64,000 bases of DNA from Lichenostomus cassidix (GCA_008360975.2 CM039183.1:39919850-39983849), one strand, 5' to 3'; positions 40,831 to 56,929 are shown, numbered from the stretch's first letter. Made by a program: numbers and translations. The notes: a model not told the origin generated them from the letters alone.

Positions 40831-42625
40831 GTCTTGCTCTCAAAAAAAAATACTTACTTAGAAAGCATTTTGGAGTGCTTATTATACAGAATGAGTTTTT
40901 TAGTCAAATTTACATTTCATCTGTAATCCTTCAAAGCAGAATTTTTCACACTTTCCTCGCTTTCTAGAAAAGTGTTCTGAATAACATCAGCTTCAAAATC
41001 TTTTCCCAGAACCATGTCTACGGGGAGACTCATCAGCTGGCTCAAATCCACAGGGCTGGTTTCTCAGCAAAGATCTCTTCAAAAAAAGGGTTTGTGGCTC
41101 TTGAACTTCAGATTTGTCTCTTGACCATAATACCTAATTGACTGTGTTATGTTTCCTAAAATTCAGTATTAAGAGGTTTGTGCCCCAAAGCACACTTTCA
41201 TACCAGTCTAGCTTGGAGCCACAGCAGTTTATTTTACACCATTTACAGATTCCGTCCCCTTGATCAACAAATTATTTTCCTGAATTGAGTTATTTCCAAG
41301 TCTTGATTCATAGTATTACTGCAACTGAGCCTCTAGACCTTTAATAATTAAACTCTAATCAGATATTTTCCACCCAAATGTATTCCAACAGCTGGACCTC
41401 AGATCACAATGCTGCAAGACTACAGTCAGCTCTATTCTCATAGTGTATATAATAACTTTTTTGCAGAAATATGTTCAGTGCTAAACCTTACACTACTCTT
41501 AATTTGGGTGCAAAATTTAATAAACCATACCATTTGGTTGAATTTTACATTGCTGAATCCAAAAACCAGAAATACATGATGTTCACCACGAGATAGCAAT
41601 CAACAATTTCTCAGTTCAAACAATATATACGTAAGTAACAAAACTTCCAGAAATTCTAAAATCACAGAAGTGCTACCATCTTTATTTACAAATGGAAGGA
41701 GATATGTAAACATGACAATAGTCCTACAAGTAAAGGGATTTAATTTATTCCATGAATATTTTTAATAGTAAAAAGTATAGCCAGTGGTAAGGAGGTAGTG
41801 AAGTAAACAGGAGCTACTGTGCACAATTTTATATAGAGGTAGTGATCATTGTTGTGTCTTTAGAGTAAGGAAAGAAAGGAGAAAGTATAAGGCTTCAATG
41901 CAGGTTGAATACATGAAAACAAAGAAGGTAAATCCATAGGATTCAAAACAATATACCAAGAATTCACATGATAAACTAGCTGCAGGGAAGCTTGGGTGTC
42001 AAAATAAAACCTAGAGAACAAACTTTGTATATATTGCTTCACTATAATTAAATCATTACAATGAAATATAATGCTGTTAGCATAGTATTAATGGTCACTA
42101 AAAAAACCCAGAAACTGTTCCTGCATAATGCCTAACTTCTTTGGAGTACTTTTTACCTATAGATATCTGAAACGCTCAAAGCACAACAGTGATAGTTTTA
42201 CAAAATATTGTGATAAAGCTATTTATTCTGACAGAGCACGCTTAAAATAGCACTGCTTTTTAAAACTTTCAGGCCTTGGAGTAATAACAGCAAGCCTGAG
42301 CCCCTTGTCATTTCCTTGCCCCTACATATTTCTCTCTTACATTCTGGGAATTCACAGTCTATTCAGGTAATTTGACATGGATGTACATTTTCCCAATATT
42401 CAGCATGTACAGGTTTGTAAGAGTTCCCAGGCCAGAAGTGTTCTTTGCAGGCCCTTAATCAGGGCATTTGTCTGTGTAGCATGTGGAATTTTACATGAGT
42501 TTATAATTGGCACAATAACCACACTACAGTTGGAATTAGATGAACAGCCCTACAGATGCACAGCACATTGGCACGCAAATAAAAGAGCAGACTAAAGAAT
42601 AAAAAGCAAGACCACAGTGAGGGGT

Positions 42626-42631
42626 TTTATT
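42626..42631 (-). terminator. Candidate intronic poly(A) signal in WDR27
   Basis: AATAAA on the gene strand lies 82 nt beyond the 3' end of the 99-nt exon. It is followed by CCTCACTGTGGTCTTGC and a T run, which offers both a CA cleavage site and a GT/T-rich downstream element. Read-through of the donor meets a TAA at 42685-42683, so the hexamer would sit in a short alternative 3' UTR. Confidence 0.3.
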
Positions 42632-42685
42632 GTAATTTTGTAGCTTAAAAATTATAAAATTACAGGATTTTACATGTTTTAATTA

Positions 42686-42843
<158 letters not shown>

Positions 42844-45391
42844 AAAAATACAATCACATTTTAGAAGCACTAAGATAGAGTATAGGAAGACTAAATGTTC
42901 AGCCTACAGAAAAGTTATAAAATTTTAATCAGATCTAAACAGATATAAAATTCATCAACATCTTAGAAATGATTTCTGTAATTTCGGATACTTTAGCAAA
43001 TGCTTAAATTAACACAATTTTTTTTTTAAGTATTTAGAAAGAATAATGCACTCCTTTACCCATAAATAGATAATCATCAGGTGTGTTTCAAGTTGGCAGG
43101 TAAGAAAATGATCATTTTAAAATATATTTTAAATGGTGTTCTTTGGAATTTAAATCCCTTCTTTTAAGTAGAATCTAATACCTCCCTAAATTTGAAAACT
43201 ATGATGCTAAGTAAAATTTTCAGTTTCTACAGAGGTCTTTTTAGTTTTTAATTGAACACAACAGAATTCAATAACAATTCAATAATATTTCAAGTGCTTG
43301 AGGTATCATCAATGAGAAAAAGTACACTGCCTGCCTTTATTTCTCAAAAGAAAAAGGGAAAAGTGCTTTTCAAATGAGAAAATTAAAATTTTACAGGTAT
43401 AGCCTCAAATAATGAAAAAGTGCCAATGCAAAACTGTATCAGGAGACCAACCCAAAATTCAGTGAAGGTCTTGGGCATACTGCTACTATGAAAATGGTTC
43501 TATTGTGATATTAATACAGCATTACTTTAAATTTTAAAATAAAACGTTTTAAAATAAATCCTCTAGTATAGGTCCCCCACATAAGAAACACTTGTGAGAG
43601 TCACAAGCAGACACACAGGATTGTTTTAGGCTATTCCTTATGTAGTAAAATAACCATTATTTGTAGTACAGACTATGCATATACAAGGCATATTAAAACA
43701 GACTCATAGCATGTGTTCTTATTTGGCACATTATAAATAAAACGGGTATCTCAAATGATAGAATAAATTCTAAATCATGCGAAAAAAATTTCACAGATGA
43801 TACTCCAAACTTTACAGTTTCAATTATAAAATTCAAGTTCCATTGTCTTCATAAAATCTCTGCAGTTAATGAACATGGAATTTAGAACACAACCTAACAT
43901 AAACTAAACCGAACAGTGCATAGACTCTATTACAACAGTGTATTACTCTGTGACTTAAGTTTTTTGCTGATAGTACCCTAAAGTAAGTTTAATTACTCAG
44001 ACTCAACATAGCTGAACTTCCCCTAGCAGACAGCAAATAATTACAAGGTACACATCCCAAAAACTTATGGACTCAACTGACAGTCTTCCCAATTTATGAA
44101 AAGATCCATGGACCAATGCCAGCCCTGAAAAAATTAATGCTCCACTCAGAAAACAAATCTTGTCATTCAACACCAAAGATTCCCTAGTCCTAGTCAGCAC
44201 TGAAGAGACATCAGATTGTTTTCAGTGTCAAATATTCCATTCATGGCCATATTCACTGGGAGGCAAACCAAGAAGCCAAATGTAAATCTACTTAATTGTA
44301 TCCAGTTTATAAACCTCACATATCCCAGATCCAGTCCCAGATATGGAATTAAAACCATCTACTGGCATAAATGGAGTACCTAAAACCAGACAGAAATGTA
44401 GGTATCCATTTTTAAGCTCTGGATGTTTTGTAGCATTGCACACAGATATTGCCATACTGAAAAAGCAGCAGAGTTTCTAGCAACATGCTAAAATAATTTT
44501 CTCCTTCCTAAAAGTATACAGGAAATGCTTGTTAATTACAAATCCTTCTTTAAAAAGTAAGACTTTTCTCCCTACTCTAAAATATCTCAGGAAATGTGTT
44601 ATAATAATGAGTACTCATTAGTCACTAGTCATCGCTAGTGGTTTAAAGCAGAAATTTTTGTTTGTTTGTTTTTAAATATATGGCCATAACATAGCTATTG
44701 TGACTTCTACCACTTGGGACATAATCAGCTCACAAAAGAACACAACAGTAAGTGCAACCCAAACAAGATAAAAGTGATATAATGACACAAAGGGAAGCAT
44801 TCTGATGTATCTGTAGACATTAAATTATTTCCTCTAAAGGAATGTAAAAGACCACGTATTCGTAAAATCAGTCTGTACACAGGACTACTCAAGTTTTTGC
44901 TGTTACCATACAGAAACTGAAGAACAGCTCCTCACAAATACCTCCAGTTGTTTTATTGACATAAAAGAATTAAGAGGCACTATTGGTTATTTACTTGACA
45001 TCCTAAACAGATAACAATATTGCCAAGCTATTAGGCTTAAACAGAGAAGGTTTCAGAGCTCTAACACAGTAATACCTTTCCCTTATTTTACAGGGTGTAA
45101 GGCCACATCCATCCATTCTCCTTCCTCCGTAGTGGCTTTCCATTCTTCATTCCAATGATACTATACCACAACTCAACTAGTACCAAAATTATCAGATGCT
45201 GACACTTATGTGATATCTCAGTACCTGTAATATTGCGCTCTCTTCTTCATACCAAGCTATGTTGCACTCTATATCACACAACCCTATTGTCCAGACTTCC
45301 AATGGTTTTTCCTTCCATGAACAGAGTGCTAGAAATGACCTTTGTACTCCAGCAAGGATCAGGTGTAGAGACTGAAGTCAAGTTGAACTTT

Positions 45392-45411
45392 ACCACCACC
45401 ACCACCACCAC
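45392..45411 (+). repeat. (ACC)n trinucleotide repeat
   Basis: Six to seven ACC units. It gives threonine or valine runs in chance frames on the two strands. Confidence 0.95.
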
Positions 45412-47258
45412 AGTTACAGAACAAACTATAGCAGTCATGCTCACACAATTAATTGGAATGTGCAAGTCTCGAGAAAATGAGAGATAAGATGCTGCAGAAG
45501 TCCATATTCCAGAGAAATTCCAGGAAGTAAAAGAATACACTGCATGAAAGGTGAGCATAAAGCATTACAAGCTGCACAGTACAGGATGCTCTTACACATT
45601 TAACCAACTAAAGAAAGAGTATTTGTGGAAACGGAGAAATCATTCTTACCAACCAGCCCTCTGAAATCCCAAGGACCTCTTGTCAAAATGGTTCAACAGT
45701 ATCAAAATATTCAGTAATGTCACAACAGTTTAAAGTGTTTGTATCATAAAATCAAATCCTATTCCTCATATCTACTGAACATACCTATTTCCTTTGGATC
45801 AGTGGGAATGACCAAAACCGGACAAATACGTCATGTTTTTTAACATACTACAGAACTTTGTTAGAAATAAGAGCTTAAATAGAATAGAACTGTACTGGAG
45901 ATAATAAAATCAAAATCCAAATGTTTGATACATACAATAAGTCATCTGGACTCTGCACAGCTGACACACAGGGATCTAGTAAAATAGGTTGTCTTACTCT
46001 CACTTCTCTTCAAGCCTACTCTCCTTCCCTTTAATGTAAGGAGAAACAGAGAAGAGGCAAAGTCAATGACCGCAAGAATCAAAACCACAAAATGCTCTGA
46101 TTCACAAAGAAACATGCTCCATTTTTTAACCAAGAGAACATATCACAGAGAGCCGTAGTTAGTGAAGCTGAAATTTTCCCATCATAATCTAATGGCTTAC
46201 AGAACTTTGCCAAAATTATCCAGTAAAAATTAATTTTCCATTCCAGGTTCTCAGTTTAATTTAGGAAGGACCATGATATTTTTTGGCTAAATCTTTATGT
46301 CCCCATTCCACTCTCTAAAATAGATGTGATAATATTTCATTATTTTTTGAAGAAAAATACAAGTTTGTTAAGCCCAGGTATTGTAGTAATTTATGTTTTT
46401 CCACACAGTTTCTAAATCATTTGGCTCACATCTTTCCTTCAAAAAATGTTGTTAAGCAGTTGTGCAGCTTCAGTATATTTTAGCAAGCATATATTTGGTG
46501 CTGTAGTCATACTTCTCCACCTAAAAAGTATTCAAACCCTTACCTCCCACCTTTCAGGAAATGATTCTTTGCCTTGAGCTAGAGATTAGGCTGGGAGGCA
46601 GCACTCTTCAAAATCATCACATTGTATAACAAGATGCACTGGATCAGAAGAGAGTAATGACAAGCAGCTCCAGGTAGAAGCTGTAGCTAAGCACCGAAGC
46701 ATCGGAAGACATGGGAAAGACCAAACATGAGAAAGCCCTTTCCTCTGACCTTTACTACAAAGACTATGTTCATATTGAACAGCTGCTAGACAAAACACAC
46801 AGAATGTGGCTGGGTACACAACCTGCCCATTGCACCACAATCTTACCAATCAATCCTAATGGAACTACTGCTAAACATCTTTCAGTTACTGTATTTCTAG
46901 CCCCATAAATCTTATATATTTAGGTGTTACCGTTCAACAGAAAAAGGGGCAGAGTCTCTAGCTATATCGAAGAATAGTTTATTATGTTGTGGTAGCTATC
47001 ATCTTCTCTTCCAATAACTGATTTAAGGAAAAGTAACAGTAATTTTTCTGAGTAATTTTGACATGTAACACAATAAAATGAGATTAAAAGAAAAACATCA
47101 TCATATAAAAGTGTATAAAACCAGCTTCTGTTTAAGTAGCTCCAGCCACAGATATTTAAACAAGCCAGTGATAGTCTAAATTCTGAGAATAAAAGTTAAC
47201 TTGGTTAAAGATTGAAAATAAACTTTTCAGCAAATTTATTTTTAACTTCAAAAGTTTC

Positions 47259-47303
47259 AAAAAAAAAAAAAAACCACAAACCAAAACAAAACAAAAACCC
47301 CAA
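47259..47303. repeat. A-rich tract with CAAAA units
   Basis: A 15-base A run followed by CCACAAACC and CAAAA-type units. A similar AACC/CAAA tract occurs at 9757-9806. Confidence 0.85.
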
Positions 47304-50300
47304 AGAGGATTGTATTTTAACAGAAATAACCTTCATAAGAAGTGGAATAACTCCAGTATAAACATACTTCTACTATAGTCTGCCATCATTTCAGTTTTGC
47401 TGTATTTTCTGATGTCATCCAAATGGTTTTTCTATTCTATACTTACCAGATTACTTTAGCATAGTCTTCTCTACAGAAAAAATATAAAAGAACAGTAACT
47501 GAATTACAAAGGATACCATAACACTAGCCACAAAAGAATATGAAAAAGTTTGAAAATACAAAATCAATGACAGAGGAAAAACAGATTTTCCGCAAACCAA
47601 ATGAAATGAATAAGAAAACAAAAAAGTCTAGGAAGCATTCAGCAATATCCAAAATGCAAAAGTGTGTATAATGTTTTAGACTTTAGCCAAAGTCAATCCC
47701 CTTTTTTTATATTAGGCCCAATTTTGTCTAATAAAAATACTGATTCAGTAGATACTGGTATTTCCTTTCCATTTCTTGCTGAGGGTCAGCCAAAAGTAAA
47801 AATAATTTACCTGCACCAATAGCTTCCAAAGAAGTTTCCTGGACCTATAACCACATACTTGTATTTCCTTTCACTTGACATTTGAAGAAAACTTGGAGTA
47901 ATCAGTTTTCAGTAACCCAGAGTGTGACAGGGTATTTAGCACTTTACAAGTATACATAAGCTTCTCCTTTCTTCTCTAGATTTGTACCAAGAGACAGGCA
48001 AGAAGGGCAAAGGCCCTTCCTTGAGTGGAGGAATTTGTATCCAAATGGAAAATTACTTAATTCTACTGCATTGGTAGAGAGTGTGCTAGATAAATTGACG
48101 CCTTATCTGCCGAGTTTCACTGGAAATTCTTTCCTCTGTTTCCTCACACTCTATCTTCAAAGGAAACTTGTTCTCATCTGTTCCCACTGCCCCCTAGTCC
48201 AACCCATGTCCATATACATTTCTGTCAAACTACTTATACTCCTACAGCCTCTTGGGATAGGAAAGAGGAGGAAGCAAATAATAAACACTGAAGAATAACA
48301 GAAGAATTCTCCTTGTTATCAGCTTTTGCACAAGGATCAGAAAAACAACACCAGTTTCAAGGAAAACCCTTTGCTGCTGCTGTGCTTTTAAGATGAATCA
48401 CATATTTTATAAACAGATCACAGGAAAAGAACCCAACTAGCAAACAAAAATACATTAATAGCTATGATACCTAATTTGGCCTTACAAAAATAGAGCTTTT
48501 TTCCTTCACATGTTCTGCATAGTTTGGCCAAAGTCATTGCTTTTCTGTGACTATTTTTCCTAATATTTCAAATGAGCTACTGAAGATAGAAGTGTTAAAG
48601 AACCTTGGTAGAAAAATAAATAAATAATCTAACATGTTTTTATAAAAGATATCTGCAGTTATTAATTAGGCATTATTGTCCATTTGCCTCCATCAGTGCC
48701 ATCAAACTTAATGCATAATCCCTCTCCACATTATACAATTGTTTGACTTGCACTCCATCACTCCCTGTGTATACTGGGGCACATATGTCACTGAACCATG
48801 TTTTTTTCTCAATCTCAAGCTGGAAAAGCTCCTGAACTACTTACACTAAAGAAAAATAAGAATTAACCTGAAGCAGACACCAAGCATGGAAAGTTTCAGC
48901 CCAAAATGTTCTCAATTATAAGCAACTGAAACAGAATTATAGTGGAAAGTGTTAGACGACCTTAACTGTGGGTATCAGTGCCAAATCCACACATAATAAA
49001 ACATATTTCACAAGTATCCTAAGCACTGATTAATGCTCTTCAGCCCCAAGATATCTCATACACTTGCCACATGGTAGCATGGAAAGTTTAATCAAGCCTG
49101 GCACCAAAATGTTGAGTACAGTACACCGTCTCAGAGTCCCTTTCCCTTTTAATGACCCTTATGGAGGCCATCTTTCTGGTAGTCACGGGAAACTTCCCAC
49201 TACTGTAAGATCCCAGTTTTCATTTGATTTCCTTTGATGTAACAAAAAAAAGGAGTGACAGTGAACATTAATAATCCTCTTTATTATTAAAATAGTTAAT
49301 ATTATCAAGATCAGTTATCTTTCCAGATGCAGGGGTTACTTTTTAAATGTGTCAGTCTTCTGGCAGTTATAGCTAACACATTTGACTTTTTCTCACTAAG
49401 AAAGATTACATAAACCATATCCCAGACTCACCTCTGTAAGCCATCCTTCTATGAAGCTTCCAAATTGTAATTTTTTTGCCAATTCAGTTTATATTTCATT
49501 AGCTAATTTCTAGGCCTCACGTATGTGATTTTTTTCATTTGTCTTCATATGAAATTTATGTAGTACCAAATACTACTGAATTTAGGTTGCCTTTACTTCT
49601 ATAACACACTTAGTGTTGTAGGAGTACAGAATTATTAGTTGAAGATTTTATTCTAAGAAAATTTGCCTCACCTTTCACTATGAAGCATCATGGTTGGATC
49701 ACACCCACTTTGGATACGGCTCTTTTCTGGCTGCTGCTAAGATCTTCAGTCGTCTTCAAAGATATACCCAAAGAGACAGCGAAATAATAGCAAAGTCATG
49801 GCTGTATTAATAAGAAAGCAATATTTATCTCTTCACTCCTAGGATAATTGGCCTAAGAGCCAGCCATGCTACCAAGGAATCCAAGAAACTCAGGTTCAAG
49901 AGTAAAACAAAGCTGTGTTCTTCTTTGGAAAGGGATATATTTTCTCCATCAATAGCTGGCAGAGAAGCAGTTGCAGTCTGTCATTCATTCTCTGCTACGG
50001 ATTTTTTTCTGCCAAGCAAGGTCAGTCCTGCCTTTTCCACAGTAAACATTACTAATGCTATTTTCTACAGATGTTTTCTTTTAAAGCCTATCTCAGTTAA
50101 ACAGTATGGACACACAAGATAAAACTTGAGCAATATATAATTGGAATACTAATCACACTGAAAACCAAAGAACTTTCAATAGTTGCTACCACTGCTTCAT
50201 ATAATACATACTGTTCTGCAAACCCTCTGGTATGAATCATAGACCAAGACAATAAATACTATACAATATCAATATCATACACTTCCAAAAGCAATTTTCT

Positions 50301-53300
50301 AGTAAAGAAAATATACTTTCATTTTCTCAAAACAAAGTATTAAAGCATATTTTATTGTATATCAAAGATACCTAATTAAAACCTCAGTGATGCCTCCAGG
50401 ATACACTCCCAAGGGTTATGAAACAAAATACTCTAAACTATTAACTAGTTCTATCTCTTCCATATACATGCATCTATATCATAATATCTTTGCCAACTCC
50501 CTCATCTGTAGTCTTTTACCTACCATTCATTAGTACCTAAAAAGTTCTAGTGAATTGGGGTCTCAAAGGGAGAACAATCAACCACATAATTTTATTCTTC
50601 ACATTTGGGGTTTCTTGGGGTGTTTCTTCTTTAATATCTATATATATTGATGCAATTGTTAACCTAATCAGATGCAATTTTAAAGCTTATCACACCACAG
50701 ACACACAAGAATGGCAGAATTTCAAAAAAATAAGATCAGAGCAGCTGATCACAACAGTAGCAAACTGAGATAGGCCTCATCTAAACTCTTCTTTTAAAGA
50801 CAAGAGGAGAGAAGAAAGATACCATTTGTTATTTCCATTTTATATATCAGAACCAAACCACAGAAAGACTAATGTGATTAATAATATATTTATGGGAGTT
50901 GAGCAATATATCATAATCTTCTGTGGCAATGGTTACATTAGGAAGTAGAGGAGTGCAAGAGGAGCCGATGTACAGAACAAAAGAGTGCTGGCAGCCCAAC
51001 CCCTAAATGTATTTTTCTGGTAGTAAAACATTAGAGTATATTGTTCAGCAGCAATATCCATTCTATTTGGAATATCAGACTCTGTAGCTACTTAAAACTA
51101 AGGTGTCAACTATAAACAAATTCTACAGTTTATGTTATGCCTGATGCAGAATCTTGTATCTGAAAATAACTGAGTCTGCAAACAATATCAGGTCTGGGTT
51201 TGCATCCAGCCACCCCTCACAGGTTTGCAGAACTCTTTGGATATGTCCCCTGACCAGCATCACTTTTAGAGTGAGAATTTACTCTAAAACCAATTAACAA
51301 GTGGTTATTAGACTGATGTTATGTATAAGCATCAAATTGCTTTATCCTCTCTCCTGCTACTCCTATCAAAGTTGCTGCCCTCTGGGCTACTCTGTCAAGC
51401 CTTGGTGCCTTCACAGTTGGAAGGCATACATTTAATCTTGGATTCAGAATGTGTTTCAAAGACAGTGTTGTAAGCAAAATCCTAGAATATGTTGAAAAAT
51501 GTAAATAAAAGGGATGATAACATCGTGCATTACCCATGTATTTTTGTTATTTGTGTAGCAACCTGCTACACTAAAAATTACTGGGTTTGTGATATGGGTC
51601 AGTCACTTTGAACTATGAACATTCACTCAGAGATTTGGCATGGACAGTTTCATGGTAGAAAATCCAATTTCAGTACTAGGGTGAAAATAGGCCTCTTAGA
51701 GTCTACAGTTCAAAGAGAGCTAACAGGAATGAGTCTGAAAACAATGAAAGAGACAAATATTTATTTCTGCATTCCCTACTTCATTTCTGGAAACTTGGAA
51801 TTTATTCAGAGAGCCCCTAGGTCTTCAAAGACAAAATTTAAGAGCCTAATTAGACATGAAGTAAAACAGCTAAATAGAACTACATGGCATAGAAGAAAAT
51901 GAGTTATTTTTATCATTAAAAGCAGCATTTCACACTCTCCAGATATTTTTTGTCTTTTTACACTGTTTCTTTAGTCAACAAATGTTTAGATTAGCGTTTT
52001 TTCTACAGAGCCCAGCTGGTTGGCAATTACAGTATATTTGTCCAACACTATTAATACTATTGGTTGATAGTCAGAAACCTTAGACTGTCCATTTGTACAA
52101 TGGTTAGAAATTAAAATATGTGTATTCAGTTAAGAAAAAGTTCACTAATTTCACTTGTAACATTAGGCTATTTAGGATGCAGAGAAGATATGATATTAGA
52201 AATATAAACTTTCTATATTTTCTAATCAAAACTAATTACAGAAAGGGAAATCACAGTTCAAAACCAGGATACTGGTTATCTGCTTGATCAGACTGTCAGT
52301 TCCTATACAGGTCTTAACAAAAGTTCTCTTAAAGAAGGTGGACTAATCAGGGAAACACTTTCAACCCACACCTTACAATATCTAAAAATCTCACGCTAAC
52401 ACACACAAGAGCAGTTAAAATAAAACCAAGTGGTTACTTCAGTCACACAGAACCTGTATCAAGCTCTTATATAAAACAGGTCATACACCCTCTAAGAAGA
52501 GAAAAAGGCAGACAATTTCCATCTCTTTTCTTACAGTAACATATTTTGGTTTGCTGTTTCTATGCCCTGTAGGAATGTTATTTTGCTATTAATCAAGGTA
52601 GACAATATATTTCTCTCTGTCAAACACTTCAGATATTGTGAAATACAAAAGGCAGTTTAAGATTACTGTCTCAATTATATTCCAATTATGCCTCTTTTGG
52701 CTTTAAAATCAATCACACTTGTTAACCACAAGGTGCAAGAATTGCACTTAATAAAGTAAACTCCAAGATTACTGAAGATGCAGTTTCTTCTCAGTGGATA
52801 GTTACATAACTTATTTCCAGAATGCTCTATTTGAAGATAACATTTGCATCCACAATACTAATTTTTTATGCAGCTTATTCCAGTAGACATTAATTTATAC
52901 AACCTTCAAAATTATGTGACTTCTTGATACTATTAAAAATTGTCCCAGTTGCACATTAGGCCCTCTGTCAGGATGTTTTTAGTTGAAAAATAAGAACGGA
53001 CTATTCAGAGTGTTGCTCACTTTTCTGTTTCAAAAGGAAGCACAAAAGTATATCCAGTCTCAGCACTTCAAAGGGAAGCCTCCTAAAAAATGCCCCAAAT
53101 CTCCATTTTGTCCTAATAGTAAAGTATAAGCAAGAGTCCAAAATTGACTCAGTTTTCCTGAGGGGACAAGAAGAACAATTAAAGTACTCTACAGACATAG
53201 GATGCAAATTATGGAAAATTCCAGCCCAAGAGCCACACCAAAAAGTATTGACTGGCACTGTGCCCACCAGGGACCAGTCAACTGGAGCAGGAGGCATGCC

Positions 53301-54110
53301 AGCTATTCAGCTTCCTTTGATGGCCCACTATGTGTCAAGAATTTGGTGTAAGGACAAAATCATGCTGTCTTTCTTTTCTTGCATCAGCTTTAATTCCAAA
53401 CAAATACCCTAATGCAAAAGAGAAGACAAAAGGTCTTGAGTCTGCATCTCTTTTTATACAATTCAAAACCAGCTTTAACTAGTAACCTTAAATAAATATA
53501 TTAGTATATCATATATATCGAGCTGAGATGAATATTAGATGCCTTTTTTCACAAAGTGAAAAGCCCTTCTTTTGTATTGCAATCTATATTTTGAAATGCT
53601 ATTTACCAGAAAGTTGAAAAATATTTTTATCATGAAAATGTCAAGAACACAATACCTATTGCCAAACCTCCAGCAATCTGCCAATAAAATCTTGAACCTT
53701 TACACACAATTTGAGCCAGTATTTCAAAACTAGCCACAAGAGTAAATTCTTCTTGCTCTGAATTTGAAGTTGACCAGAAACTCTGTGTAATGTTCTGATG
53801 ATTAACCTAGAAATACCTAAAATAAATGTAAACAGCCTTCCTACCCAACTGTTTTGAAAGGATGTGTTTGCAATGAAACTGAACTGACCCCAGTCCAGTT
53901 TCAAAGGCCTACAGTACAAGCTAGCAATCATCCATCTCTTAGTAAACAGCAAGAAGAACATTCTGCCAGCAATGCAGGCCTTACTGAATTAAAAGTAGGT
54001 GCAAACTCAGAAAGGTAGCAATACAGCAATACACATTTACTCAGGATTCTTTTCTAAATAATTTAAATATGGTTGACATTGACTGAGAAGAGAACGTGTC
54101 TGGGGAGAAA

Positions 54111-54132
54111 ACACACACACACACACACACAC
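54111..54132. repeat. (AC)11 microsatellite
   Basis: Clean AC dinucleotide repeat, about 490 bases downstream (in transcript order) of the WDR27 exon at 54624. Confidence 0.97.
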
Positions 54133-54587
54133 AAAGGGTGTGGAAAGTTCTAATTCCAGTTGAATGACTTCTCATTTTGAATTCAGCTGATTGGTTCATA
54201 AGAAACCCATAATGAAAGATGCATCACCCCGCATTTGGTAGTTTAAGTTAATTAATATATACTTGCTACACAGCTCCTAGTGGTCATCTAGATATGTACA
54301 CAACATATAAAGCTGTGCTACAGGGAACACCATTCTCATCTTTGATGGCACATGACAATATGGAGTCAAATATTATGGAAACCTGTAGAAACAAACTTTT
54401 AACAATTACTTTGAGCTCTAGGATTTAGCTGCTATGGGATTTTTCAGACAAAATAATCATGACTCATACATAACTGCAACATGTGAATGCATCATATGAA
54501 AGTATCATAGAACCCAGTTATGTACATTAAGATGAATCCTAGAAACATTCTTGATAAGACTCTTATGTACAATATGAGTAGATCTTA

Positions 54588-54758
<171 letters not shown>

Positions 54759-56882
54759 CTAAAAATTACCTCTTTTACTGCCATTTTCATTAAATCCTAC
54801 TGAAGTGTCATCTGTTTTTCTTAGTCTGCAAATTTACTAAGGCAAATATACAAGTTAAGTTTTAAATATCTCTGCAGTAGGATTTTGGTAAAACTGAAAG
54901 GCATTAAAGAACATTATTGAGTAAAAGTAAAATCAACAGAAAAACTGCCCCAGGAAAATGACCAAACGCATGCTTTGGCCTTGTTTAGTTTACATGAATA
55001 CAAACATCATTAACAATTAGAAATGAGGAGGCGTGATGCATCTCAGTTAGTTAATCCTCAGTTAGCTAACTCACACGGTAAGGGAAAGGTGTTGTGAAAG
55101 TCTGCTCTGTGAAAATTCATAAATCTCCCTCAAGTTATTTATACCAGATGAAGATGCAGTATGTGGAATCATAACATAAGTAGTTACTGCTTGCTTTTCT
55201 TACACGCAAATCTGAATATTTATACTTTGTTCCCCTATTTACATTCCTACTCCATACACTAATTTATTCTATATGGTAATTCAAGAAAATCAATATCCAA
55301 ACATTCCAAAGTGAAAAATTCCTCCCCCCTCACCTCTCTCTCCTGTAACTGTGGATAACTTCTTACCTATCTGTGTAAATACAGTCTAAAGGAAGGAACG
55401 GATTTAAAATTAATGCAAGGAATTAATTTCCTACTTTTTGTATTAATATTGCAAGAAGCATTTTGGAGTAAGTTTTAAATAGCTGAGCACACTTGGGCCA
55501 TTTAAAAATAATAATGTTTTTAATGAGATCAAGATTAATATCCACCTAACATGGTTGCAAAGAGCCATTATAGCTTTGCAGTCATCAGAAAACTAAGGTA
55601 AAAAATACTATTTAGAGTTTCTTCAATATTAAAAGTCATTTTAACACAAGTTTTAACACCATTCAGATCTGTCATTTACAGACGTATACCTCATTTCAGA
55701 GGTTTATTTTTATACTTTTGAGGTATTATTTCAAAACGGACTTCTAATAACCAATAGTCCTCTTTTACCTTTGTTATGATTGCTGTCAACCTGCCCCTCT
55801 TACAAAACAAATTTACATACCTCCCTACAATGCAGCTGTCATACATTCTTTTTTTTTTTAATGTATGCTAGGTCCAGGAACAAATTTGAAATAGTAAAAT
55901 CTCCTGCCAATTCCTGTGATATACACTTTTTCCTGGCCAGTGAAATAATAGAAGCCATGTAAATTCAATTGACTGAACCCAAGTGTAGAAAGCTCTAAAT
56001 TTTTATACCATATTGTTCTGTTGTAGACACGCATGTATGCGTAAGAATGCACTGAATGCCAAGGTAGTCTCATTCACCCAGGTGAAACAGACATACTTAA
56101 ACAAAAACATTACTTTGTGACTGATCTAATTGTTATCATATACTAAAGCCTAAAAGAGACACTTTTGAATGTATGAAAATACATCATTTTATAGAGCCCA
56201 ACTTTGAACTTTACTGTATTCTGTATAACAAAACTACTGATATTAACAGACATTTTGAGCAGACAGCAACCAGACATTTCACCTCAGATGAGTTCCATCC
56301 TAAAATTCCTGTAAATAATCCAATTTAAGAGAACATTACAGTTCAAGAGAAGCAACTCATGATGACAGCCAATTGCTCTGACTAAGATTTAAAAACATTC
56401 TTCAACTTCAGTTTTTTCACATGAATATTCAGAGACTTTCAGTAACCAATGGCCACATTTTGTCTATTGAATAACCTGCCTCTGTTCAAGCTTCTTATTG
56501 ACAGCAAAGGAGAATACCAGCTACCTCAGTCTCCTCAGCATTCTCCTCCTCAGTTAGGCTTCTACCAAACATTATTCATTGTGTAAAGTAAACCTTTCCC
56601 ACAACTTAGCCTTGAGTCCCAATTGCACTGTTTGCAAATTTCAGAGAGCTTTCTTTTTCCTTCTGAGTGCATTTTCATAGAGAATTTGAGGAAAAAAAAT
56701 TCTTTTTAATCTTATACTTGTAAGATACATCGGCATAATGCCAAAGAAATTTCCACATGAGAAAAATAAAATTCATATCCACTCTCCCTCCTGAAGGTGT
56801 CTTCAGGTTCACTTCTCTTCCTTAAGTAGAGCACTGGTCATCAGGACTGCTTCTAAGTATTTAAGGCCTCATGGTCAGGGCT

Positions 56883-56929
56883 ATTTCCTCAGTGGGGTAA
56901 TTTTTCAAGGTTAATTTCCTCAGTGGGGT
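56883..56929 (+). repeat. 16-bp direct repeat
   Basis: ATTTCCTCAGTGGGGT at 56883-56898 and again at 56914-56929, spacing 31 bases. Confidence 0.9.

Noticed and set aside
45233..45487. Frames with Thr or Val runs
   Set aside because: They are caused by the (ACC)n repeat; no other protein-like features.
46711..46908. 65-codon plus frame (DLYYKDYVHIEQLLDKT) with a faint resemblance to an enzyme family motif
   Set aside because: The similarity is too short to name a family, the opposite strand is also open, and no adjoining exon-like segments were found.
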